A stretch of DNA of 64,000 nt from contig JAOANR010000002.1 of the NCBI GenBank assembly GCA_030278955.1, positions 10,467,982 to 10,531,981 on the forward strand, written 5' to 3'. Made by a program: the position numbers and the translations under genes. This document shows positions 45,901 to 57,231 of this stretch, in pieces. This DNA is from Hygrophila difformis. Taxonomy: Eukaryota > Streptophyta > Magnoliopsida > Lamiales > Acanthaceae. Every line of letters starts with the position of its first letter. Position 1 is the first letter of the stretch. Below the pieces are notes generated by a model. The model worked only from the letters and a program-made list of their open reading frames with translations. It was not told where the DNA came from and did no database searches.

Positions 45901-47309
45901 AGTCAGCTAGTGGATGATCTAATGCAGCTTGCGTGTGGGATTTATTTCATAGTGAATTTTTAATTCATTTTGACAACTGTTTCGTTGGCGTATCCAGTTA
46001 GTTACATGTGCATTGATTTTTCACACCCACTTGGTTATGTTAGAAATTCATAGCCGTAAGGTTCCTTTTGGATTCACCAATCTAAATGAGCCCTTAGGTT
46101 GTTTTGCTTTTAGACAGACTGTTATGCTAAAAAGAACAATGAGTGGCAATAATAAGCTCCAGGCTAAACACTTCCTTACAAATTTCTGTTAATGACTGAA
46201 TGTGTGCTTGTTCAGGGTGAAGTTAATGCTATCAAGTGGGATCCCACAGGCACCCTTCTGGCCTCCTGCTCTGATGATTCAACTGCAAAGGTGAGGCATG
46301 TTTTGGTGCAATCATTTTTCGCTGTGTATTGGTTTCATCTATATTTGCATTTAGTGTATGGTTAATCTCTGGGAGAAAAACGGTATTATACAATGGCCAA
46401 TCATTTGTCAGATGTTAACTTGGACCTCAATTCAAGTTTTTAATTGATGAGTTTGTTGTTAATTATGATGCAGATATGGAGTATGAAACAGGACGGCTGC
46501 TTGGTAGATTTGAGGGAACATACCAAAGTATGTAAGCAAGATTAGTAAAGTAATTGTCATTTGGCACTGGAAGTTAGAGTGGCTGACAAATGTACTACTT
46601 TTCAGGAGATATACACTGTGAGATGGAGTCCAACGGGACTGGGAACCAGCAACCCCAATAAGCCACTGGTGTTGGCAAGGTGTATCCATGCTACAAATAT
46701 TGTACAATTTGCTTTCAACAGTAATTCTTAAGTTGCAGTTATCCCTCATACTTATTTTCTACAGTGCCTCCTTTGATTCAACCATAAAGCTGTGGGATGT
46801 TGAGGTCGGGAGCCTTATTCAGAACCTGGATGGCCACAGGTATGACACTGTACATTAAGTAATCTTGAAATCTATATTCCCTAATTATAAGGCGAGAATT
46901 GATTTGTGATCTAAACTTCGACATTGACATGTGCCCTTTGTATGCCAATCATAGTGCCGCATGAAACTGATCATGTGACGTATTATGCAATTGAAGCATG
47001 AAGAGCTTTCATTGAACACTTCAAAATCACCATTCAAATCTGATTCCCCACCTTTTAACCGATCTTCTGTTTTTAACAATTCAATGCAGGGAGCCTGTTT
47101 ATTCTGTTGCATTCAGCCCAAATGGCGAGTATTTGGCCAGTGGGTCGCTGGATAGATGCATGCACATATGGTCAGTGAAGGAAGCTAAGATCGTACGAAC
47201 CTACACAGGAAAGGGCGGGATCTTCGAAGTATGCTGGAACAGAGAAGGGAACAAGATCGCTGCTTGCTTTGCAAACAATGTGGTGTGCATTGTGGATTTC
47301 CGGATGTAG
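36980..47309 (+). CDS. HOS15: HOS15/TBL1-type protein: LisH domain plus C-terminal WD40 repeats
   Basis: Exons: 36980-37040, 38491-38636, 38728-39118, 39289-39383, 39491-39537, 41540-41684, 43374-43437, 43935-44093, 44235-44356, 46216-46290, 46474-46527, 46606-46679, 46765-46839, 47090-47309. All introns are GT-AG and all phases fit; 1728 nt, 575 residues, no stop. Residues 1-37 form the LisH (VFRYLNESG), 95-185 a Lys/Glu-rich linker, about 222-575 a WD40 propeller ([20 protein letters not shown] motifs). HOS15 is known as a nuclear corepressor with histone deacetylases and a CUL4-DDB1 substrate receptor in cold response and flowering. An in-frame ATG at 36959 could add seven residues; 36980 fits the family better. 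It is shorter than Arabidopsis HOS15 (about 613) in the linker only. Confidence 0.95.
39755..40708. mobile_element. TIR element in HOS15 intron 5, flanked by a palindromic 10-bp direct repeat
   Basis: The 934-bp body 39765-40698 has inverted ends (TGTTGCTCGGACTCGGGT on the left against the complement of a GTCCGAGCATCAGA end), with GGGTGCGG-type subterminal repeats on both sides. GGTTATAACC lies at 39755-39764 and 40699-40708; the word is itself a palindrome. A 9-10-bp duplication suggests a Mutator-like MITE. No transposase is encoded. Confidence 0.75.
42238..43028. mobile_element. TIR element in HOS15 intron 6
   Basis: About 790 bp with inverted ends: ATACCATGGTTGTCGCGACG on the left and, on the right, a complementary CGTGACAACCTTGGTAT. 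It is non-autonomous, with AT-rich and GC-rich halves. Superfamily not assigned; duplication unclear (TATA-like). Confidence 0.65.
44560..45140. repeat. Diffuse repeat-like sequence in HOS15 intron 9
   Basis: AAGGCAAGGTGAAAAATGC near 44563 and a GCGCCTAGGCC...GGTAAGGCGAGCC block at 45020-45095 resemble the edges of a common plant non-autonomous repeat. A self-complementary CAGGCAGTGCTTGAGCACTG lies near 45098. Ends not resolved. Confidence 0.35.
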
Positions 47310-48994
47310 AGATTGCTAGATTCTTTGATTCTATGGGGCTTGTTGTTTAGGTATATATATACAGGCAATCAAAAGTAGATGGTCCGGATGATGCTAACTT
47401 GACATAAGGTTATGGTTTGTGCTCAATGACGAGATGAGACAAGACAGTCTATTATAGTTGTGTAGATTAGATTATCCTGCACTCTTTTGATCAGGGTTTT
47501 GTGCTAATTAATTGTCGGATGGGAACATTTAACTTGTGTATGATCTTTTGCCCGGATTGGGAACTTTCTGTGCTCCCATAACTCGTCTATAATTTTTTTT
47601 TTTTTTTCAGCGGGGCAGACAGAAGAAGAAAACTAACAAAAACTACAAAGGTCTTGCCAAAAAAAAAAAGGAAAAAACAAAAACTACAAAGGGGAAGGGG
47701 AAGGGGAAAGAGAGGGGTGCATGTTTGTTGGTAGTGAATCATAATTGAATATCAACCATTCATTATTCGAACATAAGTGAATATCAACGAGTCAATTAGT
47801 AATTTTTTTTAACGTTCTAGAGTATTCTTTCACCAATTAACCATGGATGACAACAATAAACAATATCTCAACCATTCATTATTCGGAACCGTCTATTATT
47901 TAAAATCCTATGGTTTCGATTTGATTAAAATATAGCTGTTGTATAAGGGCACGGATTTGATCTTGAATCAGGAAATACTGATTTGCTATATTTTGGGAAT
48001 ATATGATGTAGTAATATGTGCGAGCATTTGAATAGTGGGATTTTCATATTTATGTTGATATAATTTATTTAATTAGATATTATGTTGCTATTATTATATC
48101 CTACTAGTATGATTTTGGGTTAGATTAATGTGGGCATCTTTTGTCCAATCTTATGGGTGCTTTGGAAGGTAAATTTTTTATTCCAAGATATATGTATTCT
48201 TTAATTTTTTATATTTGTGTTAAATATATTAGGAATTTCTAACTTATTTTTGAATTGAAGAGTAAAGACTAAAATCATATTTTATCATTTCCCTCTTCCA
48301 TTCCAGTGCTCAATATAGTTAAGCAATTGATATTAATAATGTCAAGTAGCTAAAAAAATAATGTAAATGCTTTTCGAAAAAAATAAATAAATAATGTAAA
48401 CCATGAAAATATGAGCACATTCAATACTCATCGGAGTGTTGAATATATATTCAAAAGTGCTAAATAAATATTTTGAACATTAACCAATTAATCTTAAAAA
48501 TATAGATTCAACATATTTTAATAATAATTCAGCCTCTTTAGTGATAATACAACACTTAACCAAATTTTAATGTTGTCATTCTTTCACACCAATTACATGA
48601 TCCATAATTTACCATTCATCATTTTTAATATTATGATGACCGACAATTTATGTTATTTAAGGGGGTCCGGATCATTGTTTCCAAAATGTGGATTATGTAT
48701 AGTTGGTAAGAATTAATTACACCAAAATAGCAGCACAATATCTATCAAATTAAGCATCTTCAGGATTTTAAGAAACCTAACATTCAGGACATTAACTTAA
48801 CCCGATGTATAATTGTAAGTAGAGACTTTAGTCATTAATTAATCAAGATACGGTGAATATGTGAATGTTATCTGAACCGTCCATAATCTGGAATTCGATG
48901 GTTCCAATTTAATTAAAAAAAATATAATCGTTGGAGAGCGCGTCAGCCTTCGAGATCTATATATCAATCTTCTTTTTTCTTTCTCTGTTAGTTC
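47310..48994. other. HOS15 3' flank and intergenic sequence
   Basis: The 3' UTR follows the stop, without a clear polyadenylation signal that I would fix. 47590-47720 is purine-rich low complexity with an ACAAAAACTACAAAGG duplication. A roughly 65-bp segment at 47885-47945 is repeated in direct orientation at 48870-48938 (AACCGTC...ATGGTT...TTGATTAAA-like). No gene is seen. Confidence 0.55.
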
Positions 48995-48997
48995 TAA

Positions 48998-49281
48998 GAT
49001 CATCTCCAATCGATAACACCAACCCAAAATGCAGTAAATATCACATCAAACAGTATTTCATCTCCAACTGAAAACACTAAACTCAAACCCAAAAGAATAT
49101 TCTATAGAATATTCTCTTTTTAAGTCTTCAAATAAAAAAAGTAGTGTTGGAATAGTGTTGTGTGATGAATAGTGCAAACTCAAATTTGAGTTTGAGTTAC
49201 TGCAAAATGGGGGAAAACGCATTTTGCGTTTGCATTTGGAGTACCCATTTTTTGGGTTTTTGCGTTCGGTTGGAGATGCTC
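48998..49281. mobile_element. Tourist-like MITE (PIF/Harbinger type)
   Basis: 284 bp; TAA at 48995-48997 and 49282-49284. The inverted ends are GATCATCTCCAATCG and CGGTTGGAGATGCTC. The interior is AT-rich without coding. The 3-bp TAA duplication fits PIF/Harbinger. Confidence 0.8.
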
Positions 49282-49284
49282 TAA

Positions 49285-49893
49285 GAGCGTAGAGAAATAA
49301 CGAGAAGGAAATTTCAGAGGGGGCAGATCCTGAGATGGCGGAGAAGCCGTGAAGAAGAGGAATCATGTGATAGTCGTTGTTGATGGTAAGTATTTACAAT
49401 ATCAATGAACGATAAACTGCAAGTTTTGGTAATTTTATGTATGCCTATGTACTGTATTTTCGGCATTTGCGTCGCTTCTTGCATCTTTACGCCTTCTTTT
49501 CTTGATATATAATTATTATTGCAAAATCAAAATGAGCCTTTACGAATTATGAAGTGGATAATTAGGGTTCCCCTTTTCATTTTGTTGAAAATTGAAATCG
49601 CAAATTGGGGTTCCCTCTTATATTCGATATCTCTGTTTTTTCTTTTAAATTTTCTTGAGTGGAGAAATAAGAGTTTGGTTGCCCTTTCCCCACACTTGTA
49701 TTTTAAGAAGTCACGTGGAACTATGAATATTCAAATATTGGCTGGGTATTCCTTGGCCGATGGCTTACCCAAAAAAAAAAAATTATTGGCTGGGTATTAA
49801 TGCGGTTCAGTTGTTTTGTTAGCTTAACTACTATGGTAGTGTAGTCTGATTGTCTGTTGCCATATATCTCAAAATTACAGTTTGAACAAAACA
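49285..49893. other. Intergenic; possible exon remnant at 49334-49381
   Basis: 49334-49381 has ATGGCGGAGAAGCC and, one frame over, codons for a KKRNHVIVVVD-like segment ending at a GTAAGT donor, similar in feel to the first exon of universal-stress-type proteins. The ATG frame stops after five codons. No following exon was found, and element D begins at 49894. Otherwise plain sequence. Confidence 0.25.
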
Positions 49894-51016
49894 TGAATGG
49901 GGTTGTATGACATGGATGTCATGACACATGGCATCATGATTCCCTATTTCTCCGAAGGACCGGTTTCGAAGCACCAAATAAAGAAATTTATTAATTCCGT
50001 TTCTTTATTTTTTGTTTCAGGAAGCAGATAAATTGGAGCCGAAGAAAGAGCCCTAACTGAAGCTGTTGATGCAGGCAGAAGAATACCGGAAGGCCCGGGT
50101 CTCATTAATTTGGGGCCCACCAGGTCCAACTGAATCCAGAAGAAAGGAGATGCCATGGATTCCTTGGTTACAAAAGAAAATGGAAGATTAAGGATGAAGA
50201 TGATAAACCGAAAATAAGAACAAGGATAGGGAAGCTTAGACCGCAACAAGAATCATCGGGGGAAGCAACCAAGATGTTTGAAACCTTGACCTCATCCCAA
50301 TCCTTCCACTCGAGCCTCGGTCGAATAATCAACTATGGAAGCTTCAATCCAAGGTTGATGAATGTTTCCCAACAAGCATTCAAAGAGGTTTGTGAGAGTG
50401 TGTGTAAACTCACAAGGTGATCTTTTGAGAGAGAAATATCAAGTAGATTTCATTCAAGACAAAAGATGTCTTACAAAATGAGGGGAGGTCATATATATAG
50501 ACCAAACCCATTAAACAAGCCTAAAGAAGGATTAAACAACAAAAGAAATGAAGAAAACATAAAAAATCGGCTTAGTGCGGTCTAACGGTGACAGGTGCGG
50601 TCTAAGGTAGACCGAACCTGTGACAGGTGCGGTCTAATAATATTCGGCCTTCTTTTGACTTGACCAAAATTTGTCCGGTGACCGGCGGTGGTTCTGGCCG
50701 ACCTCCAGCCAACTTCCGGTCAATTTTCCGACGAGGTCCGTTTGACCTTCCGGCGATGCTCCGGTCATCTTCCGGCGACTCTCCGGAGACGACAATGGCT
50801 TCCTACATGAAATTTGGGGAATCCGCAGTTGGATTCCCTCCGGTCTCATCGAGCTGGATCATGACCAATGCTTTCGGACTGTGGCCTTTGTTGATTTCAT
50901 ATTGGAATTTGTCAGACTTGAGAAGGCTTACAATCCGGTCAGTGAACTTCTTGGTCCGGCTCCGGAAGCATGGTCCATCTGGGATAATTAGTGTTGCAGA
51001 TTTGGCTTCCACGCCA
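49894..51016 (-). mobile_element. Element D 3' LTR
   Basis: On the minus strand it begins TGGCGTGG (complement at 51009-51016) after the polypurine tract AGGGGGAGGGGA and ends near 49894 (CCCCATTCA, like the end of the LTR of E). The minus-strand TATA box (GTCTATATATATGACC) is near 50493-50508. U3 has three GTGCGGTCTAA words (50575-50640) and a CCGG-rich patch (50680-50790). Confidence 0.75.
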
Positions 51017-52823
51017 TCCCCTCCCCCTTGAGAAGGTTGAGCCATCAACCGTTCAAGCTCTTCATCGTCCTCCTCGTAGAGGTTGAGATCTGCAACATTA
51101 AATGTAGCGTTAATTCCATACTCAGGGGGCAACTCTAACCTGTAAGCATTGTCATTATTAATCTTTTCCAAAACTCGGAATGGACCGTCCCCCCCTGTGG
51201 GGAAAGTTTGTCGCGTCTCTTCATCGGAAATCTCTCCTTGCGCATGTGGAGCCAAACCCAATCCCCGGGCTTCAAAAGCAGCTTTTTGCATCCTCTGTTG
51301 GCATACTTGGCATAGCTCGGAGCCAAACCCAATCCCCGGGCATACTTGAGGCTCTCTTGAACGTCCTTTTGAAGCTGTTGGATAGCTCGGGCCCTGTCTC
51401 TGCCATTAACATTGAAACGTTCATTGCGTGGCAATGACAGTAGATCAACAGGGGTTAGAGGGTTGAAACCATAGACAATTTCAAATGGGGACATGTTAGT
51501 GGCACTATGGACGTGTCTATTGTAAGCGAATTCAATATAGGGTAGACACTCGTCCCAGCTCTTATAACTAGAAGTAGTTATAATTCGCAGTAAATTACCC
51601 AAGACTCTATTGGCGGCTTCAGTTTGCCCGTCTGTTTGGGTGTGATAAGCTGTGGAGAACAGGAGCTTAGTACCAATGTCATGTCATAGAGATTTCCAGA
51701 AGTAACTGACAAATTTCGTGTCTCGGTCCGACACAATTGTTATTGGGATCCCATGGAAACGCACCATTTCCTTGAAAAGCAATTTAGCAATGTGGTGGGC
51801 GTCGTTGGTCTTCTTGCAGGGAATGAAATGAGCCATCTTGCTAAATCTGTCTACCACTACGAAAATAGAATCTTTTTTCCGGGCAGTCTGTGGTAGTCCC
51901 AACACGAAGTCCATAGAAAGATCAATCCACGGTCCCTCGGGAATTGGTAGAGGCATAAACCATGTGGCTTTGGAAGTGGATTTCGCCTTCAGACAGACGA
52001 TGCATTTGGAGATCAAGTCATCCACTTCTTTCTTCATTCCCGGCCAGTAAAAGCGTTCACTCAGAATACCAAAAGTGGCAGTCCTCCCGAAATGTCCCAT
52101 AAGGTCTCCGTTGTGAACCTCCTTAATTAGAAGCTCCCTAACTGATCCCTTGGGAATGCACAGTCGGTTTTCATAGTACAAAAATCCATCAAGTCTTGAA
52201 AACTCCTTGAGCCTTTTAGTTTCTGCCCAGAAATCCTTGAAGTCTGGATCAGTGGCATATTGATCCCTGATATGTTCAAAGCCAATCAGATGTGTCGTGG
52301 CAATGGCCGCCAAGGCGCTCCTGCGTGATAAGGCATCCGCAACTATATTTTCCTTTCCCTTTTTGTATTTAAGTACATAAGGGAAAGTTTCAATAAAACC
52401 GCTCCAGCGTGCGTGCCTTTTCCCTAGTTGCCCTTGATTCCGAATATGCTTGAGGGTCTCGTGGTCCGTATGGATGATGAACTCACGGCCCCGGAGATAG
52501 TGTTGCCACGTCTTTAAAGCTTGGACCACAGCGTAGAGCTCATTCTCATATGTAGAATATAGTTCAACTGCGCGCCCGAGAACTTCTCGCTGTGGTCTGC
52601 CACTGGCTTCCAATTTTGTAATAAAACTGCACCCATACCCGTCCCCGATGCATCGCATTCCACTTCGAATGGAATGTCAAAATCTGGTAAGGCTAGAAAT
52701 GGTGCATGAGTCAATTTAGACTTCAAGTCATCAAAACTCTTTTGCTCAGACGACCCCCATTTAAAGATAAGTCTTTCTTAAGCAGTGAAGTTAGGGGTGC
52801 CGCAATCAGACTGAAATTGGGGA
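50803..52823 (-). pseudogene. Element D polyprotein, downstream part: RT end, RNase H, integrase (nearly open)
   Basis: From 52823 down: the last part of the RT connection ([13 protein letters not shown]), RNase H (about 52660-52310, ending [11 protein letters not shown]), the integrase H-H-C-C module (about 52150-51960), and the core with SMDFVLGLP and SDRDTKF. One in-frame stop lies near 51684; the frame then resumes (51602-51135) with YIEFAYN and YGFNPLTP patterns. A frameshift near 51190 leads to the C-terminal tail, which crosses into the LTR and stops at 50803. Integrase lacks a canonical chromodomain. CRM-like; few defects suggest a young element before C and E struck. Confidence 0.88.
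51017..51030 (-). promoter_or_regulatory. Element D polypurine tract
   Basis: CAAGGGGGAGGGGA on the minus strand, directly before the LTR start, and inside the coding frame as in elements B and E. Confidence 0.8.
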
Positions 52824-52828
52824 CGAAT

Positions 52829-54854
52829 TGCAGTAAGCGGACAACCCGACCCGACTGATAAATGGACCGATCCGGATATTTGGAACAGACAGATAAATAT
52901 TTTGAACAGACAGAAAAATATTTGGAGCTATCCGGAACAAAAGTCAAGTGGGCTTCAAGTATTGAATTTAATGAAGACAAGCAATTGGGCTCAAAATTAA
53001 GGAAAGAGGCCCAACTCAAGGAGAGACATGGATCAAAGCCACATCCAGGCCCAAGTAATATTATTCTCGGCCCAACAGTTACCGGCCGAAGTAAGGAATT
53101 GCCAATAGCCCAATTGTCTCATGCTACTCCATTATTCAGCCCAGCCAAGATAGAGCCCAAGTCTCCAATACCAGCCGGCCCATCCCTTGCAAATTGGCCC
53201 AAAAGGCAACAGCCCATTTATAACAAGGAATTAAGTGGGCCGAGCCCAATCTCCACATGCAGCCCAACTTCACCAAGCAGCAGCCCAATGGAAGGCAGCC
53301 CAGCACCCGGCGGCGATCTCAGACTACAACATCTTGCTGCCATATCCGGAGACAAGCAGCAGAGATTCACGGCGACGTCGGCTCCGGCGCAGGCAGCTCT
53401 CGCTGGCCTCGTCCGCCTTCGGCCTCCCTATCCGGCAGCCTCCACCTAACATCCGACCACACATCCGGCTACCTTCCATTCCCGGTCATCTTCTCCGATC
53501 GCCAAGCTCCGACCGGCCATCTCCAAGAAAGCAGCAGGATGCCCACCACCATTCCCGTCCCCAGCCGTCGACCAACTCCAACCAAGACCACTGCCATGGC
53601 CGACTCTATCGTCTCCACCATCATCTCCACTGGTCCACCTCGGCAGCTTCCATGGCCGGGAGAATAATCATCCTCAAGCTCCTCGGTGGCCATCGGTGAG
53701 TCTCTTGGCTGCCTCCAGCAGCCCCTTTATCCTTACGGTCACCTTTACATTATTCCAGCCACCCCGAAAACCGTAACTACGACGAAGAAGAAAACTCCGT
53801 CGTGCCGTCACAAATCTCCATCGCCGGCCAACCTCATCCTGCCACTGCCCTCATCAGCCTCCGTAGCCCCATTGTCATTCCAAGGCTGTTGCACCATTTC
53901 CGCCGTTGCTCGGTCATCTTCTCCGTTATTCCGGCGAGAAAACCCTGGTATTATTTCTACTTTCCAGCTCCGGCCATGCTCTTGCCAAGGCCTCCGATTG
54001 CCTACTCAAACTCCACAGGTCGTCATCAACCTCAAGCAAACCGGAGGAACATCCGGCAAGGCTCCTCCGTTCCTGGCGGCTCTCATGTAGGTGAAACCCT
54101 CATGTGGTCTTCGGGCCACGCCGGCAGCACCTCCGGTTGCGGAACCTCCAGAAGCTTGTTGCGGAACTCACCATGTCGCGGAATGCTCCCAGTTGCGAAC
54201 CTCCTTCACCAGTCGCGAACCTCTCTCGACAGGATTCAAAGCTTCACGACAGGGCTGTGGTAAGTTTCACGACACGTTCCAATTTCCAATCCCTTTGTGC
54301 CAATGCGATGGAAGGTCCCGGGAGTTGAAGTCCTACAGTCCACATTATTTAATTCCCCTACCTCATGGGACTTGGAGTCCTGTCCTTCTCAGCGGAATGC
54401 CCCAAAGTCACATTTCCTATTCTTTCCCGTCACCAACCTTCCCTCTTTGTCTCACGACACGGCTTTGTGCCTTGCGACATGAAATTCATATTTCAACACC
54501 TCTTTAATTGTATTGGGGTTGCTTAATTATTATGTTGGTTGTTTAAGCCCTATGTAATTTGGTTGCCTATATATATATGGCATCGAGACACTTTGTTCTT
54601 CACCTTACTGAATCTATGAATTTTTGCCTGAGAGCATATCAATTTTCTTAAGGTCATTTGAGAGATTGTGGGATCCGAAAACCCTCAATGTTTGTGCTTT
54701 TGAGCTAACATCACAATTCTTGGATTTTTGAAGCTAAAATCCAAGGTTGAACAAAGCTTCCCCTATCCATTCTCTTCTTCATCCCATTTCTTCCATCTTG
54801 ATTTTTCTTTTCAAATCTATTGATTTCTTTATTTTGGATCTTGGGTCTACACTA
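52829..54854 (+). mobile_element. Element C 5' LTR
   Basis: It begins TGCAGTAAGCGG; the end here is ACACTA where the 3' LTR has ACACCA. It has a GCCCA-motif cluster (52990-53300), a CCGG-rich middle, TCGCGA/CACGAC words (54165-54480) and a TATA box (GCCTATATATATATGG, near 54567-54582). The several proline- and serine-rich ORFs are side products of GC-rich repeats. Confidence 0.9.
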
Positions 54855-54860
54855 TAAATT

Positions 54861-54872
54861 TGGTATCAGAGC
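54861..54872 (+). promoter_or_regulatory. Element C primer binding site (tRNA-Met)
   Basis: TGGTATCAGAGC, six bases after the 5' LTR. Confidence 0.9.
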
Positions 54873-56764
54873 CAAGCAAAGAATCAATAGAACTCTTCCA
54901 TAAAAAAAAAATCGTCCTGTATCCGAATCCATTTTGCTCTGTCCCGAATTTTGTAATTCTTGAGTTCATATTTGGATTTTTTGGATGGTTTACACTCAAA
55001 AAAAATATAAAGTTCATCAAATTTGGCCATGGGAATCATTTGTTATGATTTTTTTAAGTTTTGGCCATATTTTCTCAAAAAATTTGTGTTCATCACTTGT
55101 TCATCCATCTTCATCCACTTTTCACACACAACACCCTCCCATTTGGAATCACTTTCCATTTGGCAATTTCAAATCATCATCCCTAGGGGTTATAATGCCC
55201 AAATTTTTCCAAATCCCTCATTTCCATCAAAATCCCACTTCAAAACCCTAGAACACCATCATCCTGTCCAGTTTTCTTAATTTCTGGTTTTGGCTCTTTG
55301 AGATTTTGAGAATCTGATCCAATATTCTTGATCCTCATCTCAAGAGCTTTCCATTGATGTATGGTTCATTCAAATCCGAGTTCATATGCCAAAGTTATGT
55401 TCATTTGAAGATTCATGAGTGTTCTTCATGTTCTTCATCCAAAAAGAAAAAATATCCTATGTTTTGCTTTTTGACTCCTTGATTTTGTGTTATGAACTTG
55501 TTTCCACCCATATAAAACTCATTGTGTGGATATTGCATCATTTCTGAAGCATTTTGAGCATTGTTGCAAGGTTGAACTTAAGGGTTGCTTAGAATTGCTT
55601 GCATTTTTCATATCCTGAACTTGTTGGTTGAGTTTCACTTGGGGGAATCAGGTCTGTTTGGAATCAAGGGTTTACATATTTTGGTGTTAAGGAATCCATT
55701 GGGACTGGTTTCAAGAGTTTTGGAGTTCATTTGGTTGCCCAAACATCAAAAAACAAAAAGATTGTCAGTGTGAGTCCGAATCTGTCCAAACTTCGAAGGT
55801 GTATGAACATATGAAGATCAATGAATTTCTTGATGAATCTTCAACCATTTGAAAGCCCTTTGAGTGCTTAATCCATAGAAATTTGAATCACCCATTTTGG
55901 ACTTGTTTTGAGGTCACTATCACACTTTTGGCAAAAGGTGTACTTTTCTGGCGACACCAAAAGTTAGAGGGGATGTCAGCCCGTGAGAGGGGCAAACGAG
56001 CTGATCATTTTGCATTGTGTTCCTAATAAGCCAAAGTTTGTTGAGGTACTTGGTCCCTAGGTTTTGGGTTTCATTTGGGTACGCTTCAACTGAAGTTAAC
56101 ACACCACTGTCCCAGCAATTGCAAAGCTGCCAGCATCAATTATTTGGGGATTGAGAGTGTTTGGTTTGTCTTGAGTGCAAAGTGAGCCACCCACAAATAT
56201 TTGAGACTACTTCTTGAGTGTTTATAATAAAGTGAATATTGGACTGGCACAATTGTGAAACGTAGCCCTTGAAGCCACTTGAGTAATTTTTACAATAAAG
56301 TGGATATTGGACTGGCACGATTCTGAAACCTAGCCCGAGAAATCACTTGAGTAATTGGTGTCTCTTGAGCGATTTTTAATTGTGAGATTTCATTTTCCAC
56401 TTATATATTGTGAGCTTAATCGATTAAAGGGAATTGAAACGTGATAAGCAAGTGCGCCCCTATCGAGATTGCAATCGATTATCATTTTGCATTGCATATC
56501 ACACACAAGTCTTTCTTTTTCTTGATTGTGGCGAACATTGCATTTTGTTTTGTGCATTGTGCGTCACATATTCAAACCGATCTTCCTACTCAACTTTGGA
56601 GAAGCCTCAAGAATTGATTTGTGATCGAACTCAAGTCGTCGAGCACTTGAGTTTTGAGGGTTAAGTGAAGAAAGAAAGAAAGAGAGGAGATCACCAAAAT
56701 ATTTTATTTTTCTTTATTTTATTTTCTAACTTTTTATAAATATACCTAGTTTTTTCTCTCTGAG
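54873..56764 (+). other. Element C leader, non-coding, with a 68-bp tandem repeat
   Basis: T-rich without a credible ORF. At 56195-56350 two units with a 68-bp period (GTG(A/G)ATATTGGACTGGCAC starts at 56232 and 56300) are the same as the repeat in the leader of element B. The run-up to 56764 is plain. Confidence 0.7.
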
Positions 56765-57130
56765 ATGGCAAGGCAAACACTAAATATGATGTGATAGCGA
56801 TGCTATGAGCAATTCATGAAGATCTTTCCGCCCTGATGCAAGAAGTTGCCACGAAATCTGATATTGAAGCACTTCAACGTACCATCAATACTACTATTGT
56901 TTATGGTGTGGATTCCTCACAAAAGCGTATAGGTGGGTCCTGCTAATGAAGTTTGCAGATCGGCTACAATTTCAGAATGAGGCCAAAGACGCCATAGCGA
57001 AGAAGAACAGTTTGATAATGTTGACAGATGCCAAGAGCCAGCTAAGGAAGAGAGAGCACCAGCTGAGCCAACCATAGCAGATTTGATGGATTTCATGAGA
57101 AAGAATTGGGGAGATGAGATCAACTCCAAA
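56765..57130 (+). pseudogene. Element C gag-like N-terminal remnant
   Basis: ATGGCAAGGCAAAC starts a frame that stops within ten codons. Another frame encodes an EDLSALMQEVATKSDIEALQ-like helix, matching in style and position the N-terminal coiled coil of the gag of element B. Frames change again before 57130. Confidence 0.5.
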
Positions 57131-57231
57131 TCGAATGTCCCATTCAGAACCGATTACTATATTGGAACTGAAGTTCCATGTGACGAATTAAAGGGAGAAT
57201 TTTCAAGTCATAATTCCAATAAAATTCTGAA

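Noticed and set aside
50803..51291. Chromodomain at the end of the D integrase
   Set aside because: No chromodomain aromatic pattern as in element A; only a tail crossing the polypurine tract.
53235..54507. Several overlapping Pro/Ser/Arg-rich ORFs of 130-150 codons
   Set aside because: They lie in the LTR of element C, are repeated in the other LTR (58413-59744), overlap in all frames, and come from GC-rich repeat composition.
54861..54872. Fragment of a tRNA gene
   Set aside because: Only the 12-base primer-binding complement, placed just after an LTR; no cloverleaf.
55023..55280. 85-88-codon overlapping ORFs in the leader of element C
   Set aside because: T-rich composition, both frames open together, no protein pattern.
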